The translations under genes were made by a program, and so were the position numbers. DNA of 64,000 nt from NCBI RefSeq assembly GCF_012641265.1, contig NZ_JABAHZ010000003.1, positions 767,057 to 831,056 on the forward strand, read 5' to 3'. The notes below the pieces were generated by a model. That model searched no databases, was not told the origin of the DNA, and saw only the letters and a list, made by a program, of their open reading frames with translations. Shown here piece by piece: positions 17,800-25,408 of this stretch (its first letter is position 1; each line of letters begins with the position of its first letter). The stretch comes from Chitinophaga eiseniae (GTDB lineage: Bacteria > Bacteroidota > Bacteroidia > Chitinophagales > Chitinophagaceae).

Positions 17800-18020
17800 A
17801 TGATTTGTTAACGAAGTTACCACCATTTCATGGTATTTAATGCCAAATTAACAACGATGAATAAGCGTTGCCGCAGCGCAATAAGATCGCATTAATACAT
17901 CATAATGTATTAATAATAAATCATTAATATAGTTTTAATTAATTATATTTATATAGACGTTAAAGAAATGTAAAATTTTCAGAATGGATTGAAAATTTTG
18001 AAAGAAAAATCGGTAGAAAA

Positions 18021-18188
18021 ATCTCGCAAAGGGACAAAGGGGCAAAGCAGCTAAGAAATAAAGACCGAAGCGAATTTTAAGTCTGTAAAGCTGGGAGATT
18101 AGATATCAGACCTTCCTGCTCTGCTGACCTAGAATTCGCTTCGGTCTTTATTTCTTAGCTGCTTTGCATCTTACTCTCTTTGCGAGAT
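18021..18188. repeat. Long palindromic element C
   Basis: Inner arms 18042-18076 and 18133-18167 are exactly reverse-complementary over 35 bases. The outermost ends (ATCTCGCAAAG / CTTTGCGAGAT) also pair, with a mismatched 10-base stretch between. The arms have the GCAAAG-type purine-rich pattern seen at 5.0 and 30.3 kb. The element ends on the very base of the lptF/G stop codon, so it forms its 3' untranslated region. Confidence 0.85.
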
Positions 18189-19267
18189 CATTTGGGCGCC
18201 CGGCGATATAGGTAAAAGGCAAGCCCCCCGAATATAAAATTGGGGATCCACACTGCCAGCAAAGGATCCAGGTCGGCCTTAACAGAAAACACGGTAGCAA
18301 ACTGAAGGAAGATAATATAACTCGCGCTGATCACAATGCCCAGGGCCAGGTGTAATCCACTTCCTCCCCTTACTTTTTTGGCAGCGATAATGCCTCCAAT
18401 CAGCGTCAGTACTACCACGGCAAAGGCAGCCGCTGTTCTTCGGTAATATTCTACCCAATAAGTATTCAATCCCTCTGATCCACGGATGCTTTCACGTTTG
18501 ATAAACTTCCTCAGATCTGGGGTGGTCATCGCTTCCTGCAGGTTCTTTTCATCTACCAGGTCTTTCGGCAGCAGGGCAATCTTCAGCATCGTATCCTGTT
18601 TATTGCTCCATTGCTCTTTTAAGCCATTCATGGTACGCATGGTCACATAATCCAGCCGCCACTTTTTGCTGGTGGAGTCCCAGGTAATCCTGTCTGCCTT
18701 CATTTTGAATGACATGTTCTGTTTATTTACGGTAGACAGTACAAAGTTACTCCCGCTCTTATAGTTAGGGTCGTAGCTGCCAAAGGTAACGTACGTAAAA
18801 CTATCGATACGGGTAGTACGGTTGTACTGTGCCTTTTCATCGTCGTGGCTATGCAGGTACTTGTTTTCAAAAGTGGTGCGGATGCGGTTGGCATTGGGCA
18901 CCACCCAGTAGTTGGCCAGCCAGAGGATACCGCCAAACAGGAAAGCACCCATCCAGTAGGGGCGCAGAAACCGGCGGAAACTGACGCCAGCCGCCAGGAT
19001 GGCGATAATCTCCGAGCGATATGCCATCTTGGAAGTGAAAAATATAACCGACAGGAATATAAACAACGGGAATAATAACGCCAGGATATGCGGAATAAAA
19101 CCAAAATAATAGTCCACTATAATTTCATGCAGCGACAGATGATGCTTCATGAAATCATCTATTTTTTCCGTGGTGTCGATCACCACGGAAATCAATAGGA
19201 ATATCATCAGGGAGTAAATGAAAGTACCTATAAGCTTGCGTAAAATATACCAGTCAATCTTAGTCAT
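18188..19267 (-). CDS. LptF/LptG family lipopolysaccharide export permease
   Basis: The 359-residue YjgP/YjgQ-family inner-membrane protein has about three transmembrane segments near the N-terminus (residues 10-35, 55-80, 100-120). A periplasmic beta-jellyroll-like domain lies in the middle (about 130-260), and three segments are at the C-terminus. It would be one of the two permease subunits of the Lpt ABC transporter that lifts LPS onto the periplasmic bridge; the sequence does not decide between LptF and LptG. It lies 38 bases after tgt on the same strand but has its own TAnnTTTG box 5 bases before the ATG. Confidence 0.87.
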   Translation of the reverse strand: MTKIDWYILRKLIGTFIYSLMIFLLISVVIDTTEKIDDFMKHHLSLHEIIVDYYFGFIPHILALLFPLFIFLSVIFFTSKMAYRSEIIAILAAGVSFRRFLRPYWMGAFLFGGILWLANYWVVPNANRIRTTFENKYLHSHDDEKAQYNRTTRIDSFTYVTFGSYDPNYKSGSNFVLSTVNKQNMSFKMKADRITWDSTSKKWRLDYVTMRTMNGLKEQWSNKQDTMLKIALLPKDLVDEKNLQEAMTTPDLRKFIKRESIRGSEGLNTYWVEYYRRTAAAFAVVVLTLIGGIIAAKKVRGGSGLHLALGIVISASYIIFLQFATVFSVKADLDPLLAVWIPNFIFGGLAFYLYRRAPK

Positions 19268-19272
19268 GACCC

Positions 19273-19280
19273 CAAAGATA
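19273..19280 (-). promoter_or_regulatory. -7 box abutting the lptF/G start
   Basis: Minus-strand TATCTTTG matches TAnnTTTG exactly and ends 5 bases before the ATG at 19267, predicting a leaderless or near-leaderless mRNA inside the tgt-lpt gap. Confidence 0.5.
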
Positions 19281-19305
19281 TTAGTTTATTTTATAGTCCG
19301 AACTT

Positions 19306-20436
19306 TTACAGGCGTGTTTTCAGCTGTTGTACCATTCCTGTTTTCCAGGTAGCAAAAGTACCCGCCAGTATTTGTTTACGGGCTTCCTGTACCAGCTCGA
19401 GGTAGAATGCCAGGTTGTGAATACTGGCCAGCGTCATTCCCAGGATTTCCCCGGCCACAAACAGGTGGCGCAGGTAGGCGCGGGAATACCGGCTGGTAGC
19501 AAAGCAGGGGCTGTTTTCATCTACCGGACTAAAATCGGTGGCCCATTTTTTATTACGGATGTTCATCACCCCATTCCAGGTGAAAAGCATGCCGTTTCTA
19601 CCGTTGCGGGTAGGCATTACACAGTCGAACATATCTACCCCCAGGGCAATATTTTCCAGGATATTCCATGGCGTACCCACTCCCATCAGGTAACGGGGCT
19701 TGTCTGATGGCAATACTTCGCATACCAGTCCACACATTTCATACATATCTCCTTCCGGCTCTCCTACGCTCAACCCGCCAATAGCGTTACCGGCGCAGTT
19801 GCGGGAAGCAATAAATTCGGCCGAAGCCTTACGGAGATCTTTATAGGTACTGCCCTGTACGATGGGGAATAACGTTTGTTCGTGACCGTAAGCCGGTTGC
19901 GTATCGCTCAGGCGCTGGATACAGCGATCGAGCCAGCGGTGTGTGAGGTCCATCGACTTACGTGCATAGCGGTATTCAGACGGATAAGGCGGGCATTCGT
20001 CAAACGCCATGATAATATCAGCGCCGATGGTGCGCTGGATATCCATCACATTTTCAGGGGTAAAAAGGTGACGGGAGCCATCAATATGGGATTGAAACAC
20101 CACCCCTTCTTCCTTGATTTTACGGTTGGCTGCCAGGGAAAATACCTGGTAACCACCACTATCTGTGAGGATGGGCCGGTCCCAGCCATTGAATTTATGG
20201 AGTCCTCCCGCCTGGGACAATACTTCCAGGCCTGGTCTTAAATATAAATGATACGTATTCCCCAGGATGATCTGGGCCTGCACATCCCCCCGCAGTTGTT
20301 CCTGTGTCACCGCTTTTACACTGCCAACAGTGCCAACGGGCATAAAAATGGGCGTTTCTATTTCGCCATGGGCGGTGGTAATTTTCCCGGCCCGGGCATT
20401 GCTGCCACTATCTGTAGTTATCAGTTCAAAATTCAC
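19306..20436 (-). CDS. tgt: tRNA-guanine transglycosylase (queuine/preQ1 type)
   Basis: The 376-residue enzyme swaps guanine-34 for preQ1 in Asp, Asn, His and Tyr tRNAs. Visible residues are the general-base Asp in TDSGGYQVFS (Asp92), the nucleophile in GVDMFDCVMPTRNGRNG (Asp271), and QGSTYKDLR. The zinc site is unusual. The family pattern CxCxxC...H here reads Ser309, Cys311, Thr314 with His340 kept, so two of three cysteines are replaced. The length and remaining motifs are intact, and QueE is encoded at 36 kb, so the queuosine pathway is likely active. A TAnnTTTG box lies 19 bases upstream. Confidence 0.92.
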   Translation of the reverse strand: MNFELITTDSGSNARAGKITTAHGEIETPIFMPVGTVGSVKAVTQEQLRGDVQAQIILGNTYHLYLRPGLEVLSQAGGLHKFNGWDRPILTDSGGYQVFSLAANRKIKEEGVVFQSHIDGSRHLFTPENVMDIQRTIGADIIMAFDECPPYPSEYRYARKSMDLTHRWLDRCIQRLSDTQPAYGHEQTLFPIVQGSTYKDLRKASAEFIASRNCAGNAIGGLSVGEPEGDMYEMCGLVCEVLPSDKPRYLMGVGTPWNILENIALGVDMFDCVMPTRNGRNGMLFTWNGVMNIRNKKWATDFSPVDENSPCFATSRYSRAYLRHLFVAGEILGMTLASIHNLAFYLELVQEARKQILAGTFATWKTGMVQQLKTRL

Positions 20437-20455
20437 GCAACAGTATTTCAGGCCG

Positions 20456-20463
20456 CAAAGATA
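20456..20463 (-). promoter_or_regulatory. -7 promoter box of tgt
   Basis: Minus-strand TATCTTTG matches TAnnTTTG exactly, 19 bases before the tgt ATG. The -33 region would lie inside the hairpin element at 20471-20521. Confidence 0.5.
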
Positions 20464-20470
20464 AGGTAAA

Positions 20471-20521
20471 GCAGAAAGCGGAAAGCAGAAAGCAAAATGC
20501 TTTCTGTTTTCCGCTTTCTGC
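20471..20521. repeat. Short-loop palindromic element D
   Basis: Arms 20471-20494 and 20498-20521 pair over 23 of 24 bases around a 3-base loop. The arm consists of GCAGAAA / GCGGAAA units identical in style to element A. It sits between the divergent tgt and glycosyltransferase promoters. Confidence 0.85.
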
Positions 20522-20536
20522 TCCCGAATAATATTC

Positions 20537-20567
20537 TTTTACAGATAATAAAAATATTATATTTTTG
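20537..20567 (+). promoter_or_regulatory. Promoter of the glycosyltransferase gene
   Basis: A TTTT -33-like box (20537-20540), a 19-base spacer and a perfect TAnnTTTG box (TATTTTTG, 20560-20567). The ATG at 20576 is 8 bases further, so the leader is 0-3 bases. Confidence 0.5.
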
Positions 20568-20575
20568 CCAGCATT

Positions 20576-21712
20576 ATGCTGGACCATCTAGGTGAAATTG
20601 CCTTATACTTTTTTGCTACCGTTGCAGGGATACAGATCATTTATTTTCTTTTTATCTTCTCCCGTGTAGCTTTTTATAGACGTAAATTTGACCTGGATCA
20701 TACGCCTGACGGGTCTTTTTCAGTCATCATCTGTGCCAAGGATGAAGAGTTGAACCTGCAGAAAAATCTGCCGGGGGTTTTGCAACAGCGTTACCACCAG
20801 CACATGAAACCGGAATACGAGGTGATTGTGGTAAACGATAACTCCGAAGATGATACGAAATATTACCTGCGTTCCATAGAACCCGGGTATCCGCATTACC
20901 GCCATATTGAAATTAAGCAGGCGGCGAAGTTTATCCCCGGTAAAAAATATCCTTTATCCATCGGCTTAAAAGGCGCCCAGTTTGATACCGTATTGCTGAC
21001 AGACGCGGATTGCAAGCCTGGCAGCACTTACTGGCTGTCGCTAATGAGCCAGGGATTTACCAACGACAAAGAAATTGTGCTGGGATACGGAGCCTATCAC
21101 AAGAAGCCCGGCTTCCTCAATAAAATCATCCGTTACGAAACCTTCTTCAGCGCTCTGCAACACCTGTCTTTTGCCATGAGCGGTATGCCTTATATGGGCG
21201 TAGGACGCAACCTGGCTTATAAAAGAGAATTATTCTTTAAGCATAAAGGCTTCACCAGTCACCAGCATATTGCGAGTGGCGATGACGACCTGTTTGTAAA
21301 TACAGCTGCCAACAGGAAAAATGTTGGCGTGGTAATCGATAAACAGGCGTTTACTTATTCAGAGCCTAAACAGAACTGGAACAGCTGGTTCAGGCAAAAA
21401 ACCCGGCATATGTCTACCGGCAAGCATTACCGCTTCGGTCACAAGTTCGTATTGGGCTTATTTTCCCTGACTCACTTCCTTTTCTATCCTGCCTTTATTA
21501 TAGGACTGTTTTTCCCGCCTCCTATCCTTTGGTACGTACTGGGGATCTTTGGACTTAAAATAATGGTACAATCGATCATTACCTATGCCGCGATGCGTAA
21601 ACTGGATGAAAGTGATCTTTTCAAGTTCAGCTGGTTGATGGATATCTTTATGGTACTGTATTATATCATATTTACCCCAGCTTTACTTTTCAAGTCAAAG
21701 AACCGGTGGTAA
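20576..21712 (+). CDS. Membrane-anchored family 2 glycosyltransferase
   Basis: The 378-residue protein has an N-terminal membrane segment (about 8-30), a cytoplasmic GT-A domain, and three C-terminal membrane segments (about 290-365). The nucleotide-sugar site shows SVIICAKDEELNL, the DxD-type LTDADCKPG, and SGDDDLF with the RQKTRH segment that resembles the (Q/R)xxRW motif of processive GT2 enzymes. It probably transfers sugars to a lipid or polysaccharide at the inner membrane; the acceptor is unknown. rsmG follows 27 bases downstream, with its own -7 box in the gap. Confidence 0.85.
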   Translation: MLDHLGEIALYFFATVAGIQIIYFLFIFSRVAFYRRKFDLDHTPDGSFSVIICAKDEELNLQKNLPGVLQQRYHQHMKPEYEVIVVNDNSEDDTKYYLRSIEPGYPHYRHIEIKQAAKFIPGKKYPLSIGLKGAQFDTVLLTDADCKPGSTYWLSLMSQGFTNDKEIVLGYGAYHKKPGFLNKIIRYETFFSALQHLSFAMSGMPYMGVGRNLAYKRELFFKHKGFTSHQHIASGDDDLFVNTAANRKNVGVVIDKQAFTYSEPKQNWNSWFRQKTRHMSTGKHYRFGHKFVLGLFSLTHFLFYPAFIIGLFFPPPILWYVLGIFGLKIMVQSIITYAAMRKLDESDLFKFSWLMDIFMVLYYIIFTPALLFKSKNRW

Positions 21713-21727
21713 GAAAGGCGGAAAGCT

Positions 21728-21735
21728 TATTTTTG
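21728..21735 (+). promoter_or_regulatory. -7 box abutting rsmG
   Basis: TATTTTTG matches TAnnTTTG exactly and ends 4 bases before the rsmG ATG, predicting a leaderless mRNA in addition to read-through from the glycosyltransferase gene. Confidence 0.45.
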
Positions 21736-21739
21736 CGGC

Positions 21740-22369
21740 ATGGAAATTATTTTAAAGTATTTCAGCGAGTTTACACCGGAGCAGCTGTCGCAACTAGCCG
21801 CGTTGAAAGGATTATACGAAGAATGGAATGAGAAGATCAATGTTATATCCCGCAAAGACATTGATGCCTTGTATGAAAAGCATGTATTACACTCTCTCAG
21901 TATAGCTGCCATCGCAGATTTTCAGCCGGGCACCCAAATCCTGGACCTGGGTACTGGTGGCGGATTTCCCGGCATACCGCTGGCTATTTTCTTCCCGGAG
22001 GTACAGTTTCACCTGGTAGATTCTATTGGAAAAAAGATAAAGGTAGTGCAGGGAGTAGCGGAAGCGCTGCAACTCAAAAACGTAACGGCCGCGCATAGCC
22101 GGGTTGAAGACATTAAAAACCGGAAGTTTGATATCGTAGTATCCCGTGCCGTGGCGCCCCTGGCCGATCTTTGGCGTTGGAGCAAACCGGTACTGAAAAA
22201 ATCGGCTGTTCCGGGCAAACAGTTTGAAAAAGGACTGATCTGCCTGAAGGGAGGCGACCTGGCCCAGGAGATATCTGACAGTGGCCTGAAACCACGACTG
22301 GTAAAGATATATGATATTTTCCCGGAAGAAAGTTTCCTGGAAAAGTTTGTGGTACTGGCCAAGAGCTAG
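21740..22369 (+). CDS. rsmG: 16S rRNA (guanine527-N7)-methyltransferase
   Basis: The 209-residue SAM-dependent enzyme methylates G527 of 16S rRNA. The SAM motif LDLGTGGGFPGIPLAI (about 70-85) is the GidB/RsmG signature, followed by DSIGKKIKVV and SRAVAPL. The N-terminal helix with WNEKINVISRKD is also typical. Its stop codon overlaps that of the convergent CDF gene by 4 bases (22366-22369), and no terminator separates them. Confidence 0.93.
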   Translation: MEIILKYFSEFTPEQLSQLAALKGLYEEWNEKINVISRKDIDALYEKHVLHSLSIAAIADFQPGTQILDLGTGGGFPGIPLAIFFPEVQFHLVDSIGKKIKVVQGVAEALQLKNVTAAHSRVEDIKNRKFDIVVSRAVAPLADLWRWSKPVLKKSAVPGKQFEKGLICLKGGDLAQEISDSGLKPRLVKIYDIFPEESFLEKFVVLAKS

Positions 22370-23244
22370 CAGCCAATTTCCAATGTCGCGTGGCGGATGC
22401 CCAGGTGTTCCAGTTCATGACGCAGCTCTTTCTTCAGGTCCTCAATGGCCAGGGCAGTTAACTGCGGATCCACTTTCACCTGGGCAGTCAGTGCATTTTC
22501 GGTAGTGCTGAGCGCCCATACATGGATATGATAGATATCCTTTACCCCATTTATGGCCAGCGCCATTTTCCGAAGCTCCTGTATATCAATATCTCTGGGC
22601 ACCCCATCCATCGACAGGCGCAGGCTATCCCGCAGCAGCCCCCAGGTACCTATAATAATTACCACCATTACAATAAGACTTAGCAGGGGATCCAGCCAAT
22701 ACCATTTTGTATAGATGATGACCACGCCGGCTACCACGGTGGCCAGCGATACCCCGGCATCGGCGGCCAGGTGCAGGTAGGCGCCTTTTATATTTAAGTC
22801 TTTTTCCTTATCCTTGAAAAACAACCAGGCCGTGAAGGCATTGATCAGGATACCGATGCCGGCTACGATGGCAATAGGGCGGCCCTGTACTTCATAAGGC
22901 TCCGAGAAACGCCTCACCGCCTCGTACCCGATAATACCTACCACCACTAATAACAACATGGCGTTAAAGAGGGAAATAAGTATTGTACTTTTGCGGTATC
23001 CGTAAGTATAGCCCGGGTTGGAAGTAATTTTAGCCAAACGAAAACCGAGGAGGGATAGGGCCAGACTGGCCACATCGCTGAGGTTATGCCCAGCATCGGC
23101 CATCAGGGCGAGGGAATGTGTGAGAAAACCCGATATGAATTCTGTCGCCACAAAGGCCAGGTTAAGGGCAATTCCCCAGATAAAAGCCCGGTTCACCTGT
23201 TCACCATTCAGCGCAGGAGTATGGGCGTGAGCATGGTCATGCAT
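22366..23244 (-). CDS. Cation diffusion facilitator (Zn/Co/Cd exporter)
   Basis: The 292-residue protein has the CDF layout of six membrane segments and a C-terminal ferredoxin-like cytoplasmic domain. The metal site in the membrane is ALMADAGHNLSDV (Asp/His-Asp in segment 2) and HLAADAGVS (His-Asp in segment 5). A His-rich N-terminus (MHDHAHAHTP) could bind metal in the cytoplasm. It exports Zn2+ or similar ions against protons. Its start is 120 bases from the divergent ECF sigma gene, and its stop overlaps rsmG. Confidence 0.92.
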   Translation of the reverse strand: MHDHAHAHTPALNGEQVNRAFIWGIALNLAFVATEFISGFLTHSLALMADAGHNLSDVASLALSLLGFRLAKITSNPGYTYGYRKSTILISLFNAMLLLVVVGIIGYEAVRRFSEPYEVQGRPIAIVAGIGILINAFTAWLFFKDKEKDLNIKGAYLHLAADAGVSLATVVAGVVIIYTKWYWLDPLLSLIVMVVIIIGTWGLLRDSLRLSMDGVPRDIDIQELRKMALAINGVKDIYHIHVWALSTTENALTAQVKVDPQLTALAIEDLKKELRHELEHLGIRHATLEIGC

Positions 23245-23363
23245 AGCTGACAGATTTCGTTATTTGTAATTTAAGTAGTTTTTTTTCTTCCATCATAAAA
23301 TATCCGCTTTGTTGTTTCGTCATCCTTATTAAGATGAAACAGCTGGTCCTTACAAATAGCATT

Positions 23364-23921
23364 ATGGCCATAGAGCAAAACGAACGCATACAGGCAACCG
23401 TAAAGCAGGAACGCAAGCGATTGCTTCACTTTATCCGGCAACGGGTAAATAATGCGTCTGATGCGGAGGATATTTTACAGGATGTTTTCTACCAGTTTAC
23501 AGAGTACCTGCGGCTGGGCAGCCAGGTCGACTCCATTACCGGGTGGCTATTTGCCGTTACCCGCAACCGGATTACCGACTTTTTCCGTAAAAAGAAAGAA
23601 ACACCTTTCTCTGACCATACCCGGGAAATAGAGGGGGAAGAAGTATTATTTCTGCCGGAATTACTGGCCGACAAAAATATGGAAGCCGATAACCCCATGA
23701 TAAAGAAAATCATGTCGGAAGCCATTATGGAAGCTATTGACGAGCTGCCGGCAGATCAGCGACAGGTTTTTCTGCAACATGAACTGGAGGGTAAATCTTT
23801 TAAGGAGATGAGCGAAGAAACTGGTATTGGCGTAAATACCCTCCTGTCCCGCAAACGTTATGCGGTATTATTCCTGCGGGAACGGTTGACAGAACTATAC
23901 CGCGAATTATTAAATGACTGA
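23364..23921 (+). CDS. RNA polymerase ECF-type sigma-70 factor
   Basis: The protein (185 residues from ATG 23364, MAIEQNERIQ) has sigma region 2 (VNNASDAEDILQDVFYQFTEY ... WLFAVTRNRITDFFRKKKE) and region 4 (LPADQRQVFLQHELEGKSFKEMSEETG with a helix-turn-helix). An upstream ATG at 23334 adds ten residues that do not look like sigma sequence. No FecR-like anti-sigma gene follows; instead a small two-helix membrane protein gene follows 16 bases later and may regulate it. The locus diverges from a CDF metal exporter, suggesting a metal or envelope stress response; this is inference. Confidence 0.88.
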   Translation: MAIEQNERIQATVKQERKRLLHFIRQRVNNASDAEDILQDVFYQFTEYLRLGSQVDSITGWLFAVTRNRITDFFRKKKETPFSDHTREIEGEEVLFLPELLADKNMEADNPMIKKIMSEAIMEAIDELPADQRQVFLQHELEGKSFKEMSEETGIGVNTLLSRKRYAVLFLRERLTELYRELLND

Positions 23922-23937
23922 TTAATTTATTTAAGAT

Positions 23938-24387
23938 ATGAAAAACGATTTCAGAAGAAGCAGAAAGGGACTTCACATACTCAAATTTATGGCGATGGGA
24001 GCCGCGTTTATCCTGGCCATTGGATTTGTAACCATGACATTATGGAATTGCCTGATTCCCGACCTGTTTCACGGCCCGGTAATTACCTTCTGGCAGGCAT
24101 TGGGGCTGTTGTTGCTCGGTAAACTGTTGTTTGGCTGGCATAATCATCACAACCGCTCCTGGGAAGACAAATGGGCCCGTGGCCGGGAATGGAAAGCCAA
24201 GCTCCGGGAAAAGATGGCGCACATGACACCGGAAGAACAAGCCAGGGTAAGAGAACAATTGCGCAACCGCTGCGGACGCGGGTTTGGGGGCTCCAGACGG
24301 GAAGGATGGGAACGCTATTGGAGCGATATGGACGAGGCACAGCGGAAACCGGAAGAACCCAATAAAGACGAACAAGCTACTTCATAA
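23938..24387 (+). CDS. Small membrane protein co-encoded with the ECF sigma factor
   Basis: The 149-residue protein is not a family I can name. It has a basic N-terminus, a membrane segment at about 14-38, a second hydrophobic segment at about 46-65 (FWQALGLLLLGKLLFG) followed by WHNHHNRSW. A long, charged, probably helical cytoplasmic tail follows (EEQARVREQLRNRCGRG, then EEPNKDEQ). The position directly after a sigma gene, in the same operon, makes an anti-sigma or sensor role plausible but unproven. The His cluster just after the second helix could bind a metal. Confidence 0.75.
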   Translation: MKNDFRRSRKGLHILKFMAMGAAFILAIGFVTMTLWNCLIPDLFHGPVITFWQALGLLLLGKLLFGWHNHHNRSWEDKWARGREWKAKLREKMAHMTPEEQARVREQLRNRCGRGFGGSRREGWERYWSDMDEAQRKPEEPNKDEQATS

Positions 24388-24401
24388 AAAACTTCTGTAC
24401 G

Positions 24402-24611
24402 ATGATAGGTATATTCAAAACCAATATAGACAGCCAGGAAAAACGCCGTTATGTCATCCAGGCTATTTCATCCAGCTTTAGTGTTGGCTCCTGTCATGTG
24501 GACCTGGACGACTGTGATAAAGTATTGCGCATTGCTGATTTACAGGTGGAAGAGGATATTATAGTAGAATTTGTACAAAAACAGGGTTATGAATGCGCCA
24601 TACTCGAATAA
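24402..24611 (+). CDS. HMA-like ferredoxin-fold small protein lacking the CxxC site
   Basis: The 69-residue protein has the size and strand-helix-strand-strand-helix-strand order of heavy-metal-associated (HMA/Atx1-like) domains: IGIFKTNID, QEKRRYVIQAISS, SCHVDLDDCDKVLRIAD, EDIIVEFVQKQGYECAIL. In HMA domains the first loop carries CxxC; here it reads TNIDSQEK, so the classical metal site is missing, although Cys residues occur elsewhere (SC, DC, EC). It is the third gene of the sigma operon (14-base gap). It may be a regulatory or partner-binding relative rather than a metal carrier. Confidence 0.7.
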   Translation: MIGIFKTNIDSQEKRRYVIQAISSSFSVGSCHVDLDDCDKVLRIADLQVEEDIIVEFVQKQGYECAILE

Positions 24612-24805
24612 ATTGAATTTTTATTAACCCAATATCAATATTCCCGGGCTATAAAGCCATTTTATTATAGATAAAATATTTTTATATATGATAAAATCTT
24701 GGCTGGCTCGCAAATCTGGCGTAACTTCAAAGAGAATGCAGTGGCCCGGGTATATTGCATACAACAACAGGTAATGTGTTATTGAAATCTCTAAACTTGA
24801 TTCCT
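24612..24805. other. Gap between the sigma operon and the DinB gene
   Basis: AT-rich region without a supported gene. An imperfect 15-base inverted repeat (24636-24650 with 24743-24757, 13 matches, CCCGGG core) brackets it. Its role is unknown, possibly a weak terminator or operator. Confidence 0.3.
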
Positions 24806-25372
24806 ATGTACCTGAACCAGCACGAGATCCGCTCTCTCATAGATAAGAGTTTCGACAATTTTGTAGATTTTGTCAATACGCTGCCGGATATACGTTTTAC
24901 CGCTTCCCCTTACGGTAAATGGTCGGCTGGTCAGCAACTCGATCATCTCACTAAATCCATCAGGCCTGTTAGCAGTGCGCTGGCCTTTCCTAAAATAACG
25001 CTGCGTTATTTTGGCACCACGGTGATGCCTTCCCGCTCTTACGAAGCACTGGTAGCAGATTACCAGCGGGTATTGGCCGGGAGCTTCAGAGCTCCCAGGG
25101 CTTATCAGCCCGGGGTGATCTACCCGGCACAACGACCGGCGCTATTACAAGGTTTTCTTCTTCAGAAAAATAAATTATTTAACAAGCTGGCCGGCTGGTC
25201 GGAAAAAGACCTGGATAAATACCGGCTTCCTCATCCCCTGCTGGGAAAAATTACCATCCGGGAAATGCTTTACTTCATTGCCTATCACAACGAACACCAC
25301 CTGGAAAAGTTGAAAGACCAGGAGCTACAGGGTCATACCTGGCAAAATCAACTCCAGCAACTTATTTTTTAA
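24806..25372 (+). CDS. DinB family protein (putative metal-dependent enzyme)
   Basis: The protein (188 residues from ATG 24806, MYLNQHEIRS) matches the DinB/YfiT four-helix-bundle superfamily, with metal-ligand histidines in QLDHLTKS near residue 52 and the C-terminal YHNEHHLEKL. Such proteins bind Zn or Ni and include thiol-dependent transferases and hydrolases; the reaction here is unknown. An earlier start at 24755 would add 17 residues unlike the family. It precedes the patatin-like gene by 36 bases. Confidence 0.82.
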   Translation: MYLNQHEIRSLIDKSFDNFVDFVNTLPDIRFTASPYGKWSAGQQLDHLTKSIRPVSSALAFPKITLRYFGTTVMPSRSYEALVADYQRVLAGSFRAPRAYQPGVIYPAQRPALLQGFLLQKNKLFNKLAGWSEKDLDKYRLPHPLLGKITIREMLYFIAYHNEHHLEKLKDQELQGHTWQNQLQQLIF

Positions 25373-25408
25373 TTTTTTAATTATATTGTCTTACCATAAA
25401 AAATCCCC

